DNA from: Ficedula albicollis
Taxonomy: Eukaryota > Chordata > Aves > Passeriformes > Muscicapidae
Assembly: GCF_000247815.1 (NCBI RefSeq)
Contig: NC_021673.1
Span: 46,250,081-46,314,080, forward strand
Direction of reading: 5' to 3'
Length of the DNA: 64,000 bases
Of this stretch, positions 34,661 through 44,000 are shown one piece after another; positions within the stretch are counted from its first letter, which is position 1, and each line of letters begins with the position of its first letter. The notes below the pieces were generated by a model. The model had not been told where the DNA came from, ran no database searches, and saw nothing but the letters and a program-made list of their open reading frames with translations. Position numbers and translations under genes: made by a program.

Positions 34661-34789
34661 TGAAGAATGAGAACAGACGGGAGGTGTTGCTCCCTGGACC
34701 ACACAGCACACTGCACAACTCTAACACCCACAACTCTTCAAGAAGAAATGAAAGTTGGCTTTAAGATAGAGTAGTAGTAAAACGAATAA

Positions 34790-34850
34790 AATAAAAACTT
34801 TAAAAAAAACCAAAAAAAAACCCAAAACCAAAAAAACTTGCACAAAAAAA
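34790..34850 (+). repeat. A-rich low-complexity tract
   Basis: Runs of A separated by single or double C (CAAAAAAAACCCAAAACC) lead into the purine-rich tract. Together with the 82-bp repeat that follows, this makes a T-rich minus-strand ORF (34721-34927) of no significance. Confidence 0.75.
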
Positions 34851-35000
34851 AAAGAGTAAGGATAGGAATAAGAATTAGAAGAAGATAAAGAAAGAGTAGT
34901 AGGAAAGAAGAAGAAAAACTTGCACAAAAAAAAAAAAAGTAAGGATAGGAATAAGAATTAGAAGAATATAAAGAAAGAGTAGTAGGAAAGAAGAAGAAAT
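34837..35000 (+). repeat. 82-bp tandem duplication in purine-rich DNA
   Basis: CTTGCACAAAAAAAAA then GTAAGGATAGGAATAAGAAT, GAAAGAGTAGTAGGAAAGAA occurs at 34837-34918 and 34919-35000. The copies differ by A-run length and single bases. Confidence 0.88.
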
Positions 35001-35490
35001 AGCTATAAAAATTGGAAGAAGAAAAGGAAGAAGAAGGGGAAGAAGAAGAGGATAAAGATGAAAAAGGAATAGTAGCAGCAGTAAGAAATACTAAGAAGAA
35101 AAAGGATAGGGAGAATAAAAAGAATAGGAAGAATAGAAAGAATAGGAAAAATAATAAGAAGAAACTGTAGTAGTAGTAAATTATAATAATAATAAGTCTA
35201 GGAATAAGAATAGGAATAAGAAGAACAGGAATGAGAAGAACAGGAATGAGAAGACAAGAAGATAAAATAGAAGTAGTAGTGCATAAATAAAATCATTGTC
35301 ATGATAATAATAATAATGGTAATATCAAGTTAAAATACACATCCACACATCTTCTAGAATCACAGAATGGTTTGGCTTGGGAACAGCCTTAAAGATCACC
35401 TAGTTCTTTACCTGATTACTTTCTGTCCTCTTGCTCTCTCTCTGAGACCTCTTTGCTATTTCTTTCTATCTCTCTACCTCACATTTTTTT
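34980..35490 (+). repeat. purine-rich tract, upstream copy of a dispersed direct repeat
   Basis: About 340 bp of nearly pure A/G (GAAGAAGAGGATAAAG, AATAGGAAGAATAG) pass into ATAATAATAATAATGG, TACACATCCACACATC, a minus-strand CR1 3' tip (GAATCACAGAATGGTTTGGC, 35356-35412) and a C/T-rich tail (CTCTCTCTCTGAGACCTCTT). The same order with substitutions and indels recurs at 38221-38685. The pair is therefore an old duplication of about 0.5 kb, 3.2 kb apart, and not a simple repeat that arose twice. Confidence 0.8.
35356..35412 (-). mobile_element. CR1 LINE 3' tip, minus strand
   Basis: GAATCACAGAATGGTTTGGC followed by TTGGGAACAGCCTTAAAGAT and CACCTAGTTC is the reverse complement of the last 55 bp or so of CR1. 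It is part of the duplicated block and has a counterpart at about 38557-38607. Confidence 0.75.
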
Positions 35491-35515
35491 TGCACTTGAT
35501 GCAAAGTGATATAAC

Positions 35516-35587
35516 AGATCCAGAGTCTGTTGCAAGAGACTTTGTCAAAATAGATCCAGAGTCTGTTGCAAGAGACTGTGTCAAAAT
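35516..35587 (+). repeat. 36-bp tandem duplication
   Basis: AGATCCAGAGTCTGTTGCAA then GAGACTTTGTCAAAAT occurs at 35516-35551 and 35552-35587 with one T/G difference. The unit is 12 codons long, so the plus-strand ORF at 35367-35657 stays open through it. Confidence 0.9.
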
Positions 35588-35869
35588 TGGCCCCCGCCAT
35601 GGGAGGTCCCTGGGCGTTCCTACCTGGCCCAAATATATATCAGTCCAGGAACCCTAGGTTTTAGGGGTACCCTCACCACCAAGAAGGCCTGATGGACAGC
35701 ATTCAGGAGGATGGCACTGGGATGCACAGAGCAGTGAGGTTTTCTATTTCATCTGTGTCTGTCACTCATTTTTCTCTTTCTTTCTCCTTTACTGCTCATT
35801 AAAACCCATACTATTGGCTTGGGCATATGATGGCATTTGTGCCTTAATTTGTGCAGAGGCATTTCTGAT

Positions 35870-36780
35870 CATTTTAATAAGCAGATCCTAACAAGGCCTA
35901 GAAGCCCACAAGTCCAGGGGCTGATCCATGACACCTGCAGTGGCTTTGGCTGTGGAGGGGGTTCTGGGTGTGACCCCTTGTGACGCACGCACCTTGCAGC
36001 ATGCCCCTCAGTGAGGCGGGACCTTGTGGTGCCAGAGGCCTTGTGACACTGCAGAGCCACATCCTGCCAGAGAGCCGTCCAGGGGCCGCAGAGCCCTGGG
36101 GCGCCCAGCCCCATGAGAGCCGCTGTGTCTGAGCGAAGCAGCTCCTGGGACCTCAGGCAGGTGCTGCTGAGGAGGAGGAGCCCACCAAGCTGCTGACTCC
36201 TGAGGTGAAGGCACCAGATCCTCTTGTCCTCAGTGACAAGGATCCAACAGCAGAGACACACAGGTCAGTCCCTGCCACACACAGCCCCTGGCACGGCAAC
36301 CAGGCCCTCCTGGACTTGGCCCAGCACATGAGCTTTGAGACCATGAGCCAGGCTGTGCTTGAGATGCAGCAACCCGGCCAGCCGCCAGAGCAGCAGAGAG
36401 AACCGGAGCAAAGCACGGCTGTTGTTTTGAGTTAGGTGTGGTGCTGAGGAGGAGTTGTTGAGTGTGCTGGGGAGAGACGTTCTGTTAGGCTTGGCGTTTC
36501 TATTGACATGTACTTTTGTTGTTCCAGCGTGGTTTTGAACTCTTTTCTGTTCCCCTCTCCCCCGCCACCCCTCGAGTGGTGGCTGCCTGGCAGCTGTGGG
36601 TGAATGGGCTTTTGGGGCACATGGGAGGAGGGCCAGTGCTTGCCCCTTGTGGGAGGCAGCGGGGAGTGGGGGACACTTGCTGCTGGGAGGCCCAGCAGGT
36701 GAGCATAGCACCACCAATCAAGATGCGACAGAGCTTCACCAGTGAAAGGCATGGAAGAACCTAGGAGGACAGCTCAAGCT
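35870..36780. other. GC-rich block with open frames on both strands, unidentified
   Basis: This stretch is clearly richer in G and C than its AT-rich surroundings. In the frame running from a stop near 36128 to the stop at 36433-36435, the plus strand is open for about 100 codons, and the peptide is rich in Glu, Pro and Gln. ACAGGTCAGT at about 36260 resembles a splice donor. The minus strand is open at 36265-36752 in overlapping frames. I recognise no domain. It could be a retrocopy, the internal part of a retroelement (LTR-like segments lie downstream) or a decayed exon. Overlapping openness on both strands is expected in GC-rich DNA, so coding status is unproven. Confidence 0.35.
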
Positions 36781-36981
36781 GTAGATCTGCTGGTAGGTAA
36801 GGCTAGCACTGAGAGATAAAAGAAACAGTGTGATGGATTCCACTGATTGACGAATGGAAAAAGATATTTGCCTTTACAAACAAGCTGTAGGTTCGCTGAT
36901 AAATGAAATTGGATATCAGAAGATGAAAGAAGCAACGGGGAAAAATGATTAATTCAATCAGAATTAAAAAGTAAAAGGGAG

Positions 36982-37036
36982 NNNNNNNNNNNNNNNNNNN
37001 NNNNNNNNNNNNNNNNNNNNNNNNNNNNNNNNNNNN
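36982..37036. other. assembly gap (55 N)
   Basis: Fifty-five unknown bases, preceded by GTAAAAGGGAG and followed by an A run and AAATGGGGAAAGAG. The purine-rich borders suggest a low-complexity sequence that failed to assemble. The minus-strand ORF across the gap is meaningless. Confidence 0.99.
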
Positions 37037-37214
37037 AAAAAAAATGGGGAAAGAGAGAGGGAAAAGCGGCTGGGAAATCAGGATGAAAGGAGGCTGCGTC
37101 CTCCAAAACTTTGAGAGATCCCAGGCAAATGCCCCATGGCCTCTCCCTTTATTCAAATAAAGCAAAAAGGACTCCTCTGTCTCCTTTATGGACATAAATC
37201 TCTGGTGTTTGTGG

Positions 37215-37425
37215 TTTAGTTTTCCTGACATGGATATTCATGAGGCTGATAGAATCTGGGGGTATAAAGGACAGAGATACCATTTTGTAGGCTGAGCCTC
37301 TGCTGAGCAGGAGGAGTCTCACTCCGATCCCAGCACTGTTCCCTCTTTGTTTTGTAAATTTTGACGGCTTCTAATTAAATTTCATTTCCTCATTCCGGCC
37401 CTAGGTTTGTGTCATTTCTAACCGC
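37215..37425 (+). mobile_element. LTR-like segment with TATA box and ATTAAA signal
   Basis: A TATAAA box at 37263-37268 (GGGGGTATAAAGGACAG) is followed about 105 bp later by ATTAAA at 37374-37379 and then a T-rich and C-rich U5-like tail (TCATTTCCTCATTCCGGCCC, TTTGTGTCATTTCTAACCGCA). Spacing and base composition fit the promoter-R-U5 part of an ERV LTR. The 5' limit of U3 is not resolved because the assembly gap lies upstream. No primer-binding site was recognised. Confidence 0.4.
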
Positions 37426-37549
37426 AGCAGAAGTAGAAGCAGCGGCTCCAGGAGATAGGGAATAGATCCCCATCTCTGCCCCTGCTTCCAGCCCAAGCTG
37501 CAGCCAGTCTCAGCTGGTCTTAGGCCAGCAGAAGAGCTCTGAGAATGTG

Positions 37550-38115
37550 AGTGTTATAAATGCATAAAATGTTGTTGGCTCTTCACAAGTATTGAATAAA
37601 TGCTATATGTATAATGTTAAAAAAACATTTCTATATAAATATAGTCTTGGGTAATAGTAAAAGTTAAACATAAGTTTTTTTTAAAAATAATATGTTTAAA
37701 CTACCTGCTTAGTCAAAAATAACAGCCCGTAAACATATGATGGGGACCCCTGCAGCTGACAAAACAATTATCAACACGCACCGGCTAAACCACCACCCAA
37801 ATTAAAAAGAATAAGGTAAAAAATAAAATCACAAGCCAAAAAACACGCATGCTCTAAAAAGGCAAACCCAAGAAGTAGCCATGCTAAACAGTTCCCAAAA
37901 ACAGTTAACTATGCATAAAAGTCTATAAATATGTAACAAATGAATAAATTGTAAAACGTATTTAAAGGGGTGTTCCCAAAGTAGCAGTGTGCTCTCAGCA
38001 GCATGCCAAGCACCTGGCCGTTTTAACCCTTTGCTTTGTGTATGTCTCTTATTGTCTTTTTATTAAACCTTTTAATTCTCCCAAAGCAGTAAACCGTGTT
38101 TTTCACAGTGAGCCA
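37550..38115 (+). mobile_element. second LTR-like segment
   Basis: A second promoter-like arrangement has TATAAA at 37924-37929 (AAAAGTCTATAAATATG) and ATTAAA at 38062-38067 (CTTTTTATTAAACC), ending near AAACCGTGTTTTTCACA. Upstream, A-rich text with GTAAACATATGATGGGGACC could be U3. It differs in sequence from the segment at 37215, so it would be a different family. The call rests on signal spacing and texture only. Confidence 0.33.
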
Positions 38116-38220
38116 GGTGTTTCTTGAGATGAAGGGATCCGTCCTGCAGCCAGAAGAGCAGACAGACCCAGAGTAAGCATAGTTACAAAGGCAGAAGCAG
38201 CAGCTCCAGGAGAAAGGGAA

Positions 38221-38685
38221 TTAGTAGGAAAGAAAAAGAAATAGGAATAAAATTTAGAAGAAGAAGAGGAAGAAGAAGAGGATAAACAAGAAGAAGAAAT
38301 AGTAGGAGCAGTAAAAAATATTAAGTAGAAACAGGATACGAAAAATAAGACAAATAAGAAAAATAAGAAGAATAGGAAGAATAATAAAAAGAAATTGTTG
38401 TAGTAGTAATTAGTAAGTCTAGGAATAAGAAGAATAGGAATAATAAGAAGACAAGAAGATGAAACAGTAGTAGTGAATAAATAAAATTATTGTAAAGATA
38501 ATAATAATAATGATAACAGATATCCGGTTTAAATACACATCCACACATCATCTAGTTTCACAGAATTGTTGGGAAGGTCCTTAAAGATCGTCTAGTTCTT
38601 TACCTGATTACCTTCTGCTCTCATGCTCTCTCTCTGAGACCTCTTCTCTGTTTCTTTCTATCTCTCTTCCTCACACTTCTTTTTA
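38221..38685 (+). repeat. purine-rich tract, downstream copy of the direct repeat
   Basis: The block follows the order of 34980-35490: GTAGGAAAGAAAAAGAAATA, GAAGAAGAAGAGGATAAACA, AGTCTAGGAATAAGAAGAAT, AAGAAGACAAGAAGATGAAA, AATAAATAAAATTATTGT, TACACATCCACACATCATCT, a CR1 tip (TTTCACAGAATTGTTGGGAA, GGTCCTTAAAGATCGTCTAG), then CTTTACCTGATTACC and CTCTCTCTCTGAGACCTCTT. The copies differ by many substitutions and small indels, so the duplication is old. Confidence 0.8.
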
Positions 38686-38789
38686 AATAAAATCCACCTT
38701 AGATAAAATTTCTATGTTGTCATCATACGGTCTCAGTTACATCTCAGTTCTGGCAGAGGCATCTCTCTGTCATCAGGAGATCGTCCCTT

Positions 38790-39065
38790 ATTTTCTGTCC
38801 AGCCTGCCTTCACAGCAGAGGTGCTGCAGCTCTTGGAGGATCTCCTTTACTCTCCTCTGTATTCATTATAACAGGTCTGCATCCTTTCTCTGCTGGGTTC
38901 CCCAGTCATGGGTGTAGTCTTCCAGGTGGACTCTCACAAAAATAGACTAGAGGGGTAGAATCACCTCCCTTCACATGCTGCTCTTCACTTATTTCCATGC
39001 TGCCTAGGACATGGGTGGCTTCCATACCTGGGAGCACAGATTTCCAGCTCACCAAAGCCCGATTT
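38790..39065 (-). mobile_element. CR1 LINE fragment, minus strand, 3' ORF2 region
   Basis: On the plus strand the reverse complement of the CR1 3' coding part is recognisable: TCCAGCCTGCCTTCACAGCA, GAGGTGCTGCAGCTCTTGG, GTGTAGTCTTCCAGGTGGAC, TCTCACAAAAATAGACTAGA, GGGGTAGAATCACCTCCCTT, CATGCTGCCTAGGACATGGG, TGGCTTCCATACCTGGGAGC. Identity to consensus is modest. It lies in the same orientation as the CR1 tip at 38557 and could be part of the same decayed insertion. Confidence 0.65.
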
Positions 39066-40290
39066 GTTTTCATTACACTTTAAAATTTGCGTCTGGAGGA
39101 AGTTATACCGCATGATTTCTTTCACAGCTGAACATTTACTTTGTCGGTCATATTGCATTTAAGACAGTTACGGTTAACTGCATTGGCAAATTTTTAGGCC
39201 ATCTTTCGCCAACCTAAAGATATTTTTGTAAGCCTTGAGGATGCTAACTTAAATATACTGGCTAAATTCCTACCTGAAATAGCATTTTTATTTTTTTTCC
39301 CCTTGGCAATACCTCATTGAAAATTGGATTCCAGCCTAGCTGTTTGTCAGGGCACACTCTCCTGCCCTAAGGGCATTTAATTTTGATTTGCATTCCACGC
39401 TGACATCACTGTGACAGAGAGATTAACATCTTGTCTCTAAAAATATCTGCAAAAACTCACAATTTGGTTTGTTACTATTTTAATTATTATTTCGTCTGGT
39501 TACAGGGAAGTTTTTCCTCCTCCTCCAGAGTCAATGTGTTTGTTAGTGCCTCTTCACTATCATGCTGTGCTAAGTTCAGCAGCCTTGTAGCAAGGCATGA
39601 TTTAGCTCTTGGTAAAGTCAATGGATGTGCTCCCCATCTCTATTTGTTACTACAGAGCCAGGTTGTAGTAACATTTAGAGGTGAAGATGTGTATTCTACA
39701 TCTGCCTCATCTAAAAACACTAGCTTGAATAATATTAGACTTGCTTAAATGACAATAAATTTCAACTAAGTTTATTAAGAGTTATCACCTCAGGCTTCTC
39801 TTAACAGCCACAGAATCGCTCTACCTTTCACCATTGTAATGTGATAAACGTAGTGGAATTTCACAGCCCCAGGTTGTGAAAACCTCCAGAAGGCAGGTTT
39901 TAAGTTTCTATGTCCAAAACCTTCCCTAGAGTTCTCAGTAATGATAATAAAACTATTTTGTAATAGATTGTGTAAAATCTAAACAGGAGAAATTAAGAAG
40001 AAAAAATAAAGTATACAGATTTCTTAGTATTTGAGTTGTTCCTATCAAATGTGTTCAATATGTCTTAAAAAGTACAGCCTTTTGTCTTACCACTTGCCTG
40101 TAACTTCTTATAAAGTATTTTCCCAACTTGTTGACTCAGAGTCTACCTGCACTCAAACTGCTCACAGTGTGTAATCCCATAACAGAAGGCGATTCTAGGA
40201 TTCTTTCCTCTTGACTGAGCTGTAAAAGACTTGCTGGTATAAGGTATTGCACAAAGCAAGAACACAGAACCGGCTATAATCAGTGGTGGG
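39066..40290. other. unique AT-rich DNA, no gene seen
   Basis: No gene or repeat was recognised. Positions 39150-39440 and 39750-39870 are repeat-free, with motif-like words (GGCATTTAATTTTGATTTGC, ATGTGATAAACG) typical of noncoding conserved DNA. The 105-residue ORF at 39431-39748 has no known features. Confidence 0.45.
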
Positions 40291-41018
40291 GCCGTATTTT
40301 ATAAGCTGAACAGCAACTTTAAAAATAGGCTCTTTTCATTCCTTTATATCACTTTCCTGTTGGGTTTTTTCTTCTACTTTTCACATGTAACGAAATTTGA
40401 TCAGTCTTTCAGTAACTCTTCTAACTTCTAGTTCCAAAGGAAGTTCAACTCCTTGCTTTCTAGTCTTTTTGTGCCAATAGCAGAAAAATATTGCTGTGTT
40501 TTCCCATCCCATTCTCTCCTCTCTTGCTGTTACCATCCAAGTTACAGCTCCTTTATATCACTTTCCTGTTGGGCTTTTTCTTCTACTTTTCACATGTAGT
40601 GAAATTTGATCAGTCTTTCAGTAACTCTTCTATTCCTTTATATCACTTTCCTGTTGGGTTTTTTCTTCTACTTTTCACATGTAACGAAATTTGATCAGTC
40701 TTTCAGTAACTCTTCTACCGTATTTTATAAGCTGAACAGCAACTTTAAAAATAGGCTCTTTTTCTTATTCTATAAGCTGAACAGCAACTTTAAAAATAGG
40801 CTCTTTTCATTCCTTTATATCACTTTCCTGTTGGGTTTTTTCTTCTACTTTTCACATGTAACGAAATTTGATCAGTCTTTCAGTAACTCTTCTAACTTCT
40901 AGTTCCAAAGGAAGTTCAACTCCTTGCTTTCTAGTCTTTTTGTGCCAATAGCAGAAAAATATTGCTGTGTTTTCCCATCCCATTCTCTCCTCTTTTGCTG
41001 TTACCATCCAAGTTACAG
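40291..41018 (+). repeat. shuffled mosaic of three repeat modules
   Basis: Module X (TATAAGCTGAACAGCAACTT with TAAAAATAGGCTCTTTT) starts at 40300, 40726 and 40771. Module Y (CCTTTATATCACTTTCCTGT to CTTTCAGTAACTCTTCTA) starts at 40341, 40550, 40635 and 40812. Module Z (ACTTCTAGTTCCAAAGGAAG to CATCCAAGTTACAG) runs 40424-40547 and 40895-41018. The order is X-Y-Z-Y-Y-X-X-Y-Z. Copies are almost identical; differences include GGGCTTTTTC and GTAGTGAAA in the second Y. Plus-strand ORFs at 40491-40902 simply translate these modules. Confidence 0.93.
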
Positions 41019-44000
41019 TTGAATTACCATACTCTGCTGAACATCAAGGGCAAGCACTGCATCATTGGTTTTAATTGCCACCAGGTACAAAAACATCCAG
41101 GCAGGAGAGTCCCATCTTAATGTTATCTATTTCTTTTAAGTTTTCCTTGTAACTTTGTTCTACCTATTTTGCCCCTCCATGACTCCTTAGGAAAAATAAA
41201 AGTGGTCCCTCTGGTAACAGAGCAGATACCTGCTCTGCTAATCAAATGGAATAATCACTTACACTATCTATAATACAGCATTAAAAGGGCAATTAGATCA
41301 TTACTATTTAAGAGAATAACCTTTCAGTTTAATGGCATCCTCCAGATACTAGATTATAAGACTGCATGAATTATTCATATTGACAAAATAAATCAGCTAA
41401 GGAGGGGAGCAACTGATTTTCCTAAATGAATGACCTGAGCATCATAGAAGCCAAAATTAGTAATTCTTGTTTACAGACAGGAATTTAAAACAAATAAAAA
41501 CCATCAGGGCAACTCTGAAAAGAAGTGGATAAATGAGTAACCAAGTAATTTTGAGCAGAAAATAACTCGAGGCATTATTACTACAGGTGAGAGAGGGAAG
41601 CTGACACCCTGCTCAGAGAAGAAGCAGCAAGGGACATCATGAAGGAAATTCCTTATATTGTGATAGTATCTCCTGAGGGGGTCCTCTGAACTCAAGTGTA
41701 ATGTACTTACACAAAGTACATTATACAAAGGCATCCTCCCATCCTCAGGTCTCTCCTATTTTGTGCCTCCCACCCTTCAAATCTAAGGGCTCTTTCAAAA
41801 TGGTATTGCCACAGGGCTGATCCACAGCATTAGTCAGACACCACAGGACTGGACTCGGCCAAAGTTTCATGTTGCCCTGATGGATGACTGACAGAGGACT
41901 GGAGCTTAGACAATTCTGCTGGCTTGAAAGTGGAGGGAGTGAAGCCTGTATCTTATCAGATATTACTGGTTGAGTCCAGGTGTTTAGAAGAATTATCATC
42001 TTTTCTATGGCTCATTTCTGTCTTACTAATTTTCTAGCCATAGAACTAACCTCTTCACTGTACAACCTTTTGGATAATCTCTATATTTCTTCTCAAAAAA
42101 CTCTCCTACAGGAGTTTCTCCACAGTCACGATTTTATGAGACATCAATTGTCTTTAAAAAGATACATCAAATAAAACTGCAAAATATATCCTTCCGTCTT
42201 TTCAATCTTTTGCAATTCAAGGAAAAATTTCTACTTAAATCAGTTCAGCCTTCACGTGTTTATATCTCTTGATCATCATTGTTACCCTGTGCCTGATATT
42301 CTGTAGTAGGTTACAATCTTCTGCTGCCATATTTGCAAACTCTGCCTAAGTTCTGGCATCTGCCCTCCACCTCTTTCATGAACACTTCCTGAGGTAAACC
42401 CCTCATTAATATTTGGATTACTAATTTACATTCTATCTGTCTCACATTGCACACTGTCATTTCTTGCTGACTGACTCTCTGACACCTTACTCAGCCACTT
42501 TCAGCTCTTCTTCACTTTCTAAATTCAAATTCTTATGTATAAAGAGCCAAACAGTAAGATGACAGCTGGTAGAAATGCTCTCCTCACTGGGACGATGTGT
42601 GTCATCACTGCAGAACTCAGACTCAAAGGCCAAAAGCAGCTTTGGAGGTAACCCAAATATTGACCATACAACAAAGAAACTGTCCAGATGCAAGGAGTAC
42701 AAGAACAGCCATTTCATATTTGTTCGAAGCCTGAGCCTAATATGTGGTCTCCAACAATGGCTAACTTTAAACATCCAGGGAGAAATACAAGGATCAGGCA
42801 AGTATGAGACACCATTCCCAGCAGTTTCTGCCATAGTCTACCACTGTAATTTTGATTAGTTTGATAACCTTGCAATACTGAGGGAAGGGCTCTCCTCCCC
42901 TACTGCATGGTTTCATTGCAGTAGTTTCATTGTTTTTGTGGCACTGAATTTGAGAACATCTTTTCCAGGTACTTTCACAGAGCAAGTAGCATTGTCATTT
43001 GCTGCTTTTTCTCTCAATCCTAGCCTCTGGCCACAAAAATGACTGAGTTACTGGAAAATTCAGTCCCCAGCAGGCATGTCAGCCTTGGAAGTTTATGAAA
43101 AAAAAGAAGTGCTTAAATCAGAAAACTACTTAAATCACGAAAACAAATTAAATATAATTCAATAAATACTGTCCTTGTAGTAGACTCCTCATTTTGATTC
43201 AACTTTAAAGACTATTTCTCTCCATATAATTAAAATTTGCAACCTGACAATCATGAAAGGACTTCTTTTTAAAACATATTGCAAAGAGATCATTCAAGGA
43301 TCATTCCTATTCTAGGGATGCATACAATACTATAAGCAGATTTATTACAGAATGCAGAGGACACCAGTGCAATGAGCAAAGGTCAGAATTTCATAGAATC
43401 TACATTAATTTTGACTACTGGCTTTACAAAGAAAAAAATCTTTCAGTTTACTTACTTGATCACTTATGCACAGACCATTGGAGACTATCAAAGAGAAGTG
43501 AAAACTGGAATCTTTCTGTCCTGGGCAGTGCAGAATGAAATTCTTCAAGTTGCTCTCTAACATTTGCCAATGTATCAAACAAAAATACTCAAGAAAATTT
43601 GGGGTAGAAGTCATGATTCAAGCCAGCTACCCTCTTTGTAATGGCAAGAAAAAGATACATCCCTCATGAACAGAGATGTCTGGAAAAGGACAAATGTTTT
43701 TCAAGGTGGAAAGGCATGAGGAGAAGAGGGAGGAAAATATAACTCCCTTCAGCCAGTTTTCACGTTTAAAACTACAGTTTCTTGAGGGAAATATAAATTA
43801 CATTTCAAGTCTACAGATGGAAACATTCAGCACTAGCAGAGTTTTAAGGCATGTATTTTAAAGACTTTGGTGCCCAAGTTCCTTGTTCAAACCATATCCA
43901 GGCTGAATGGGACAGCTGTTTTATATCCTAGTATTTAGAGGACTGCCCAAAATTTATCTATTTTGCTTGAAGCAAGTTAAAACTTCCTCTCAGCCCATAG

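Noticed and set aside
35870..36780. CpG-island promoter of a gene
   Set aside because: The block is GC-rich but has few CpG pairs for its composition, and no adjoining first exon was recognised.
36803..37231. 142-residue minus-strand ORF
   Set aside because: It runs through the assembly gap (X residues), so the reading is meaningless.
40491..40902. Plus-strand ORFs rich in Phe and Leu resembling a membrane protein
   Set aside because: They translate the pyrimidine-rich repeat modules; the apparent hydrophobic segments repeat because the DNA does.
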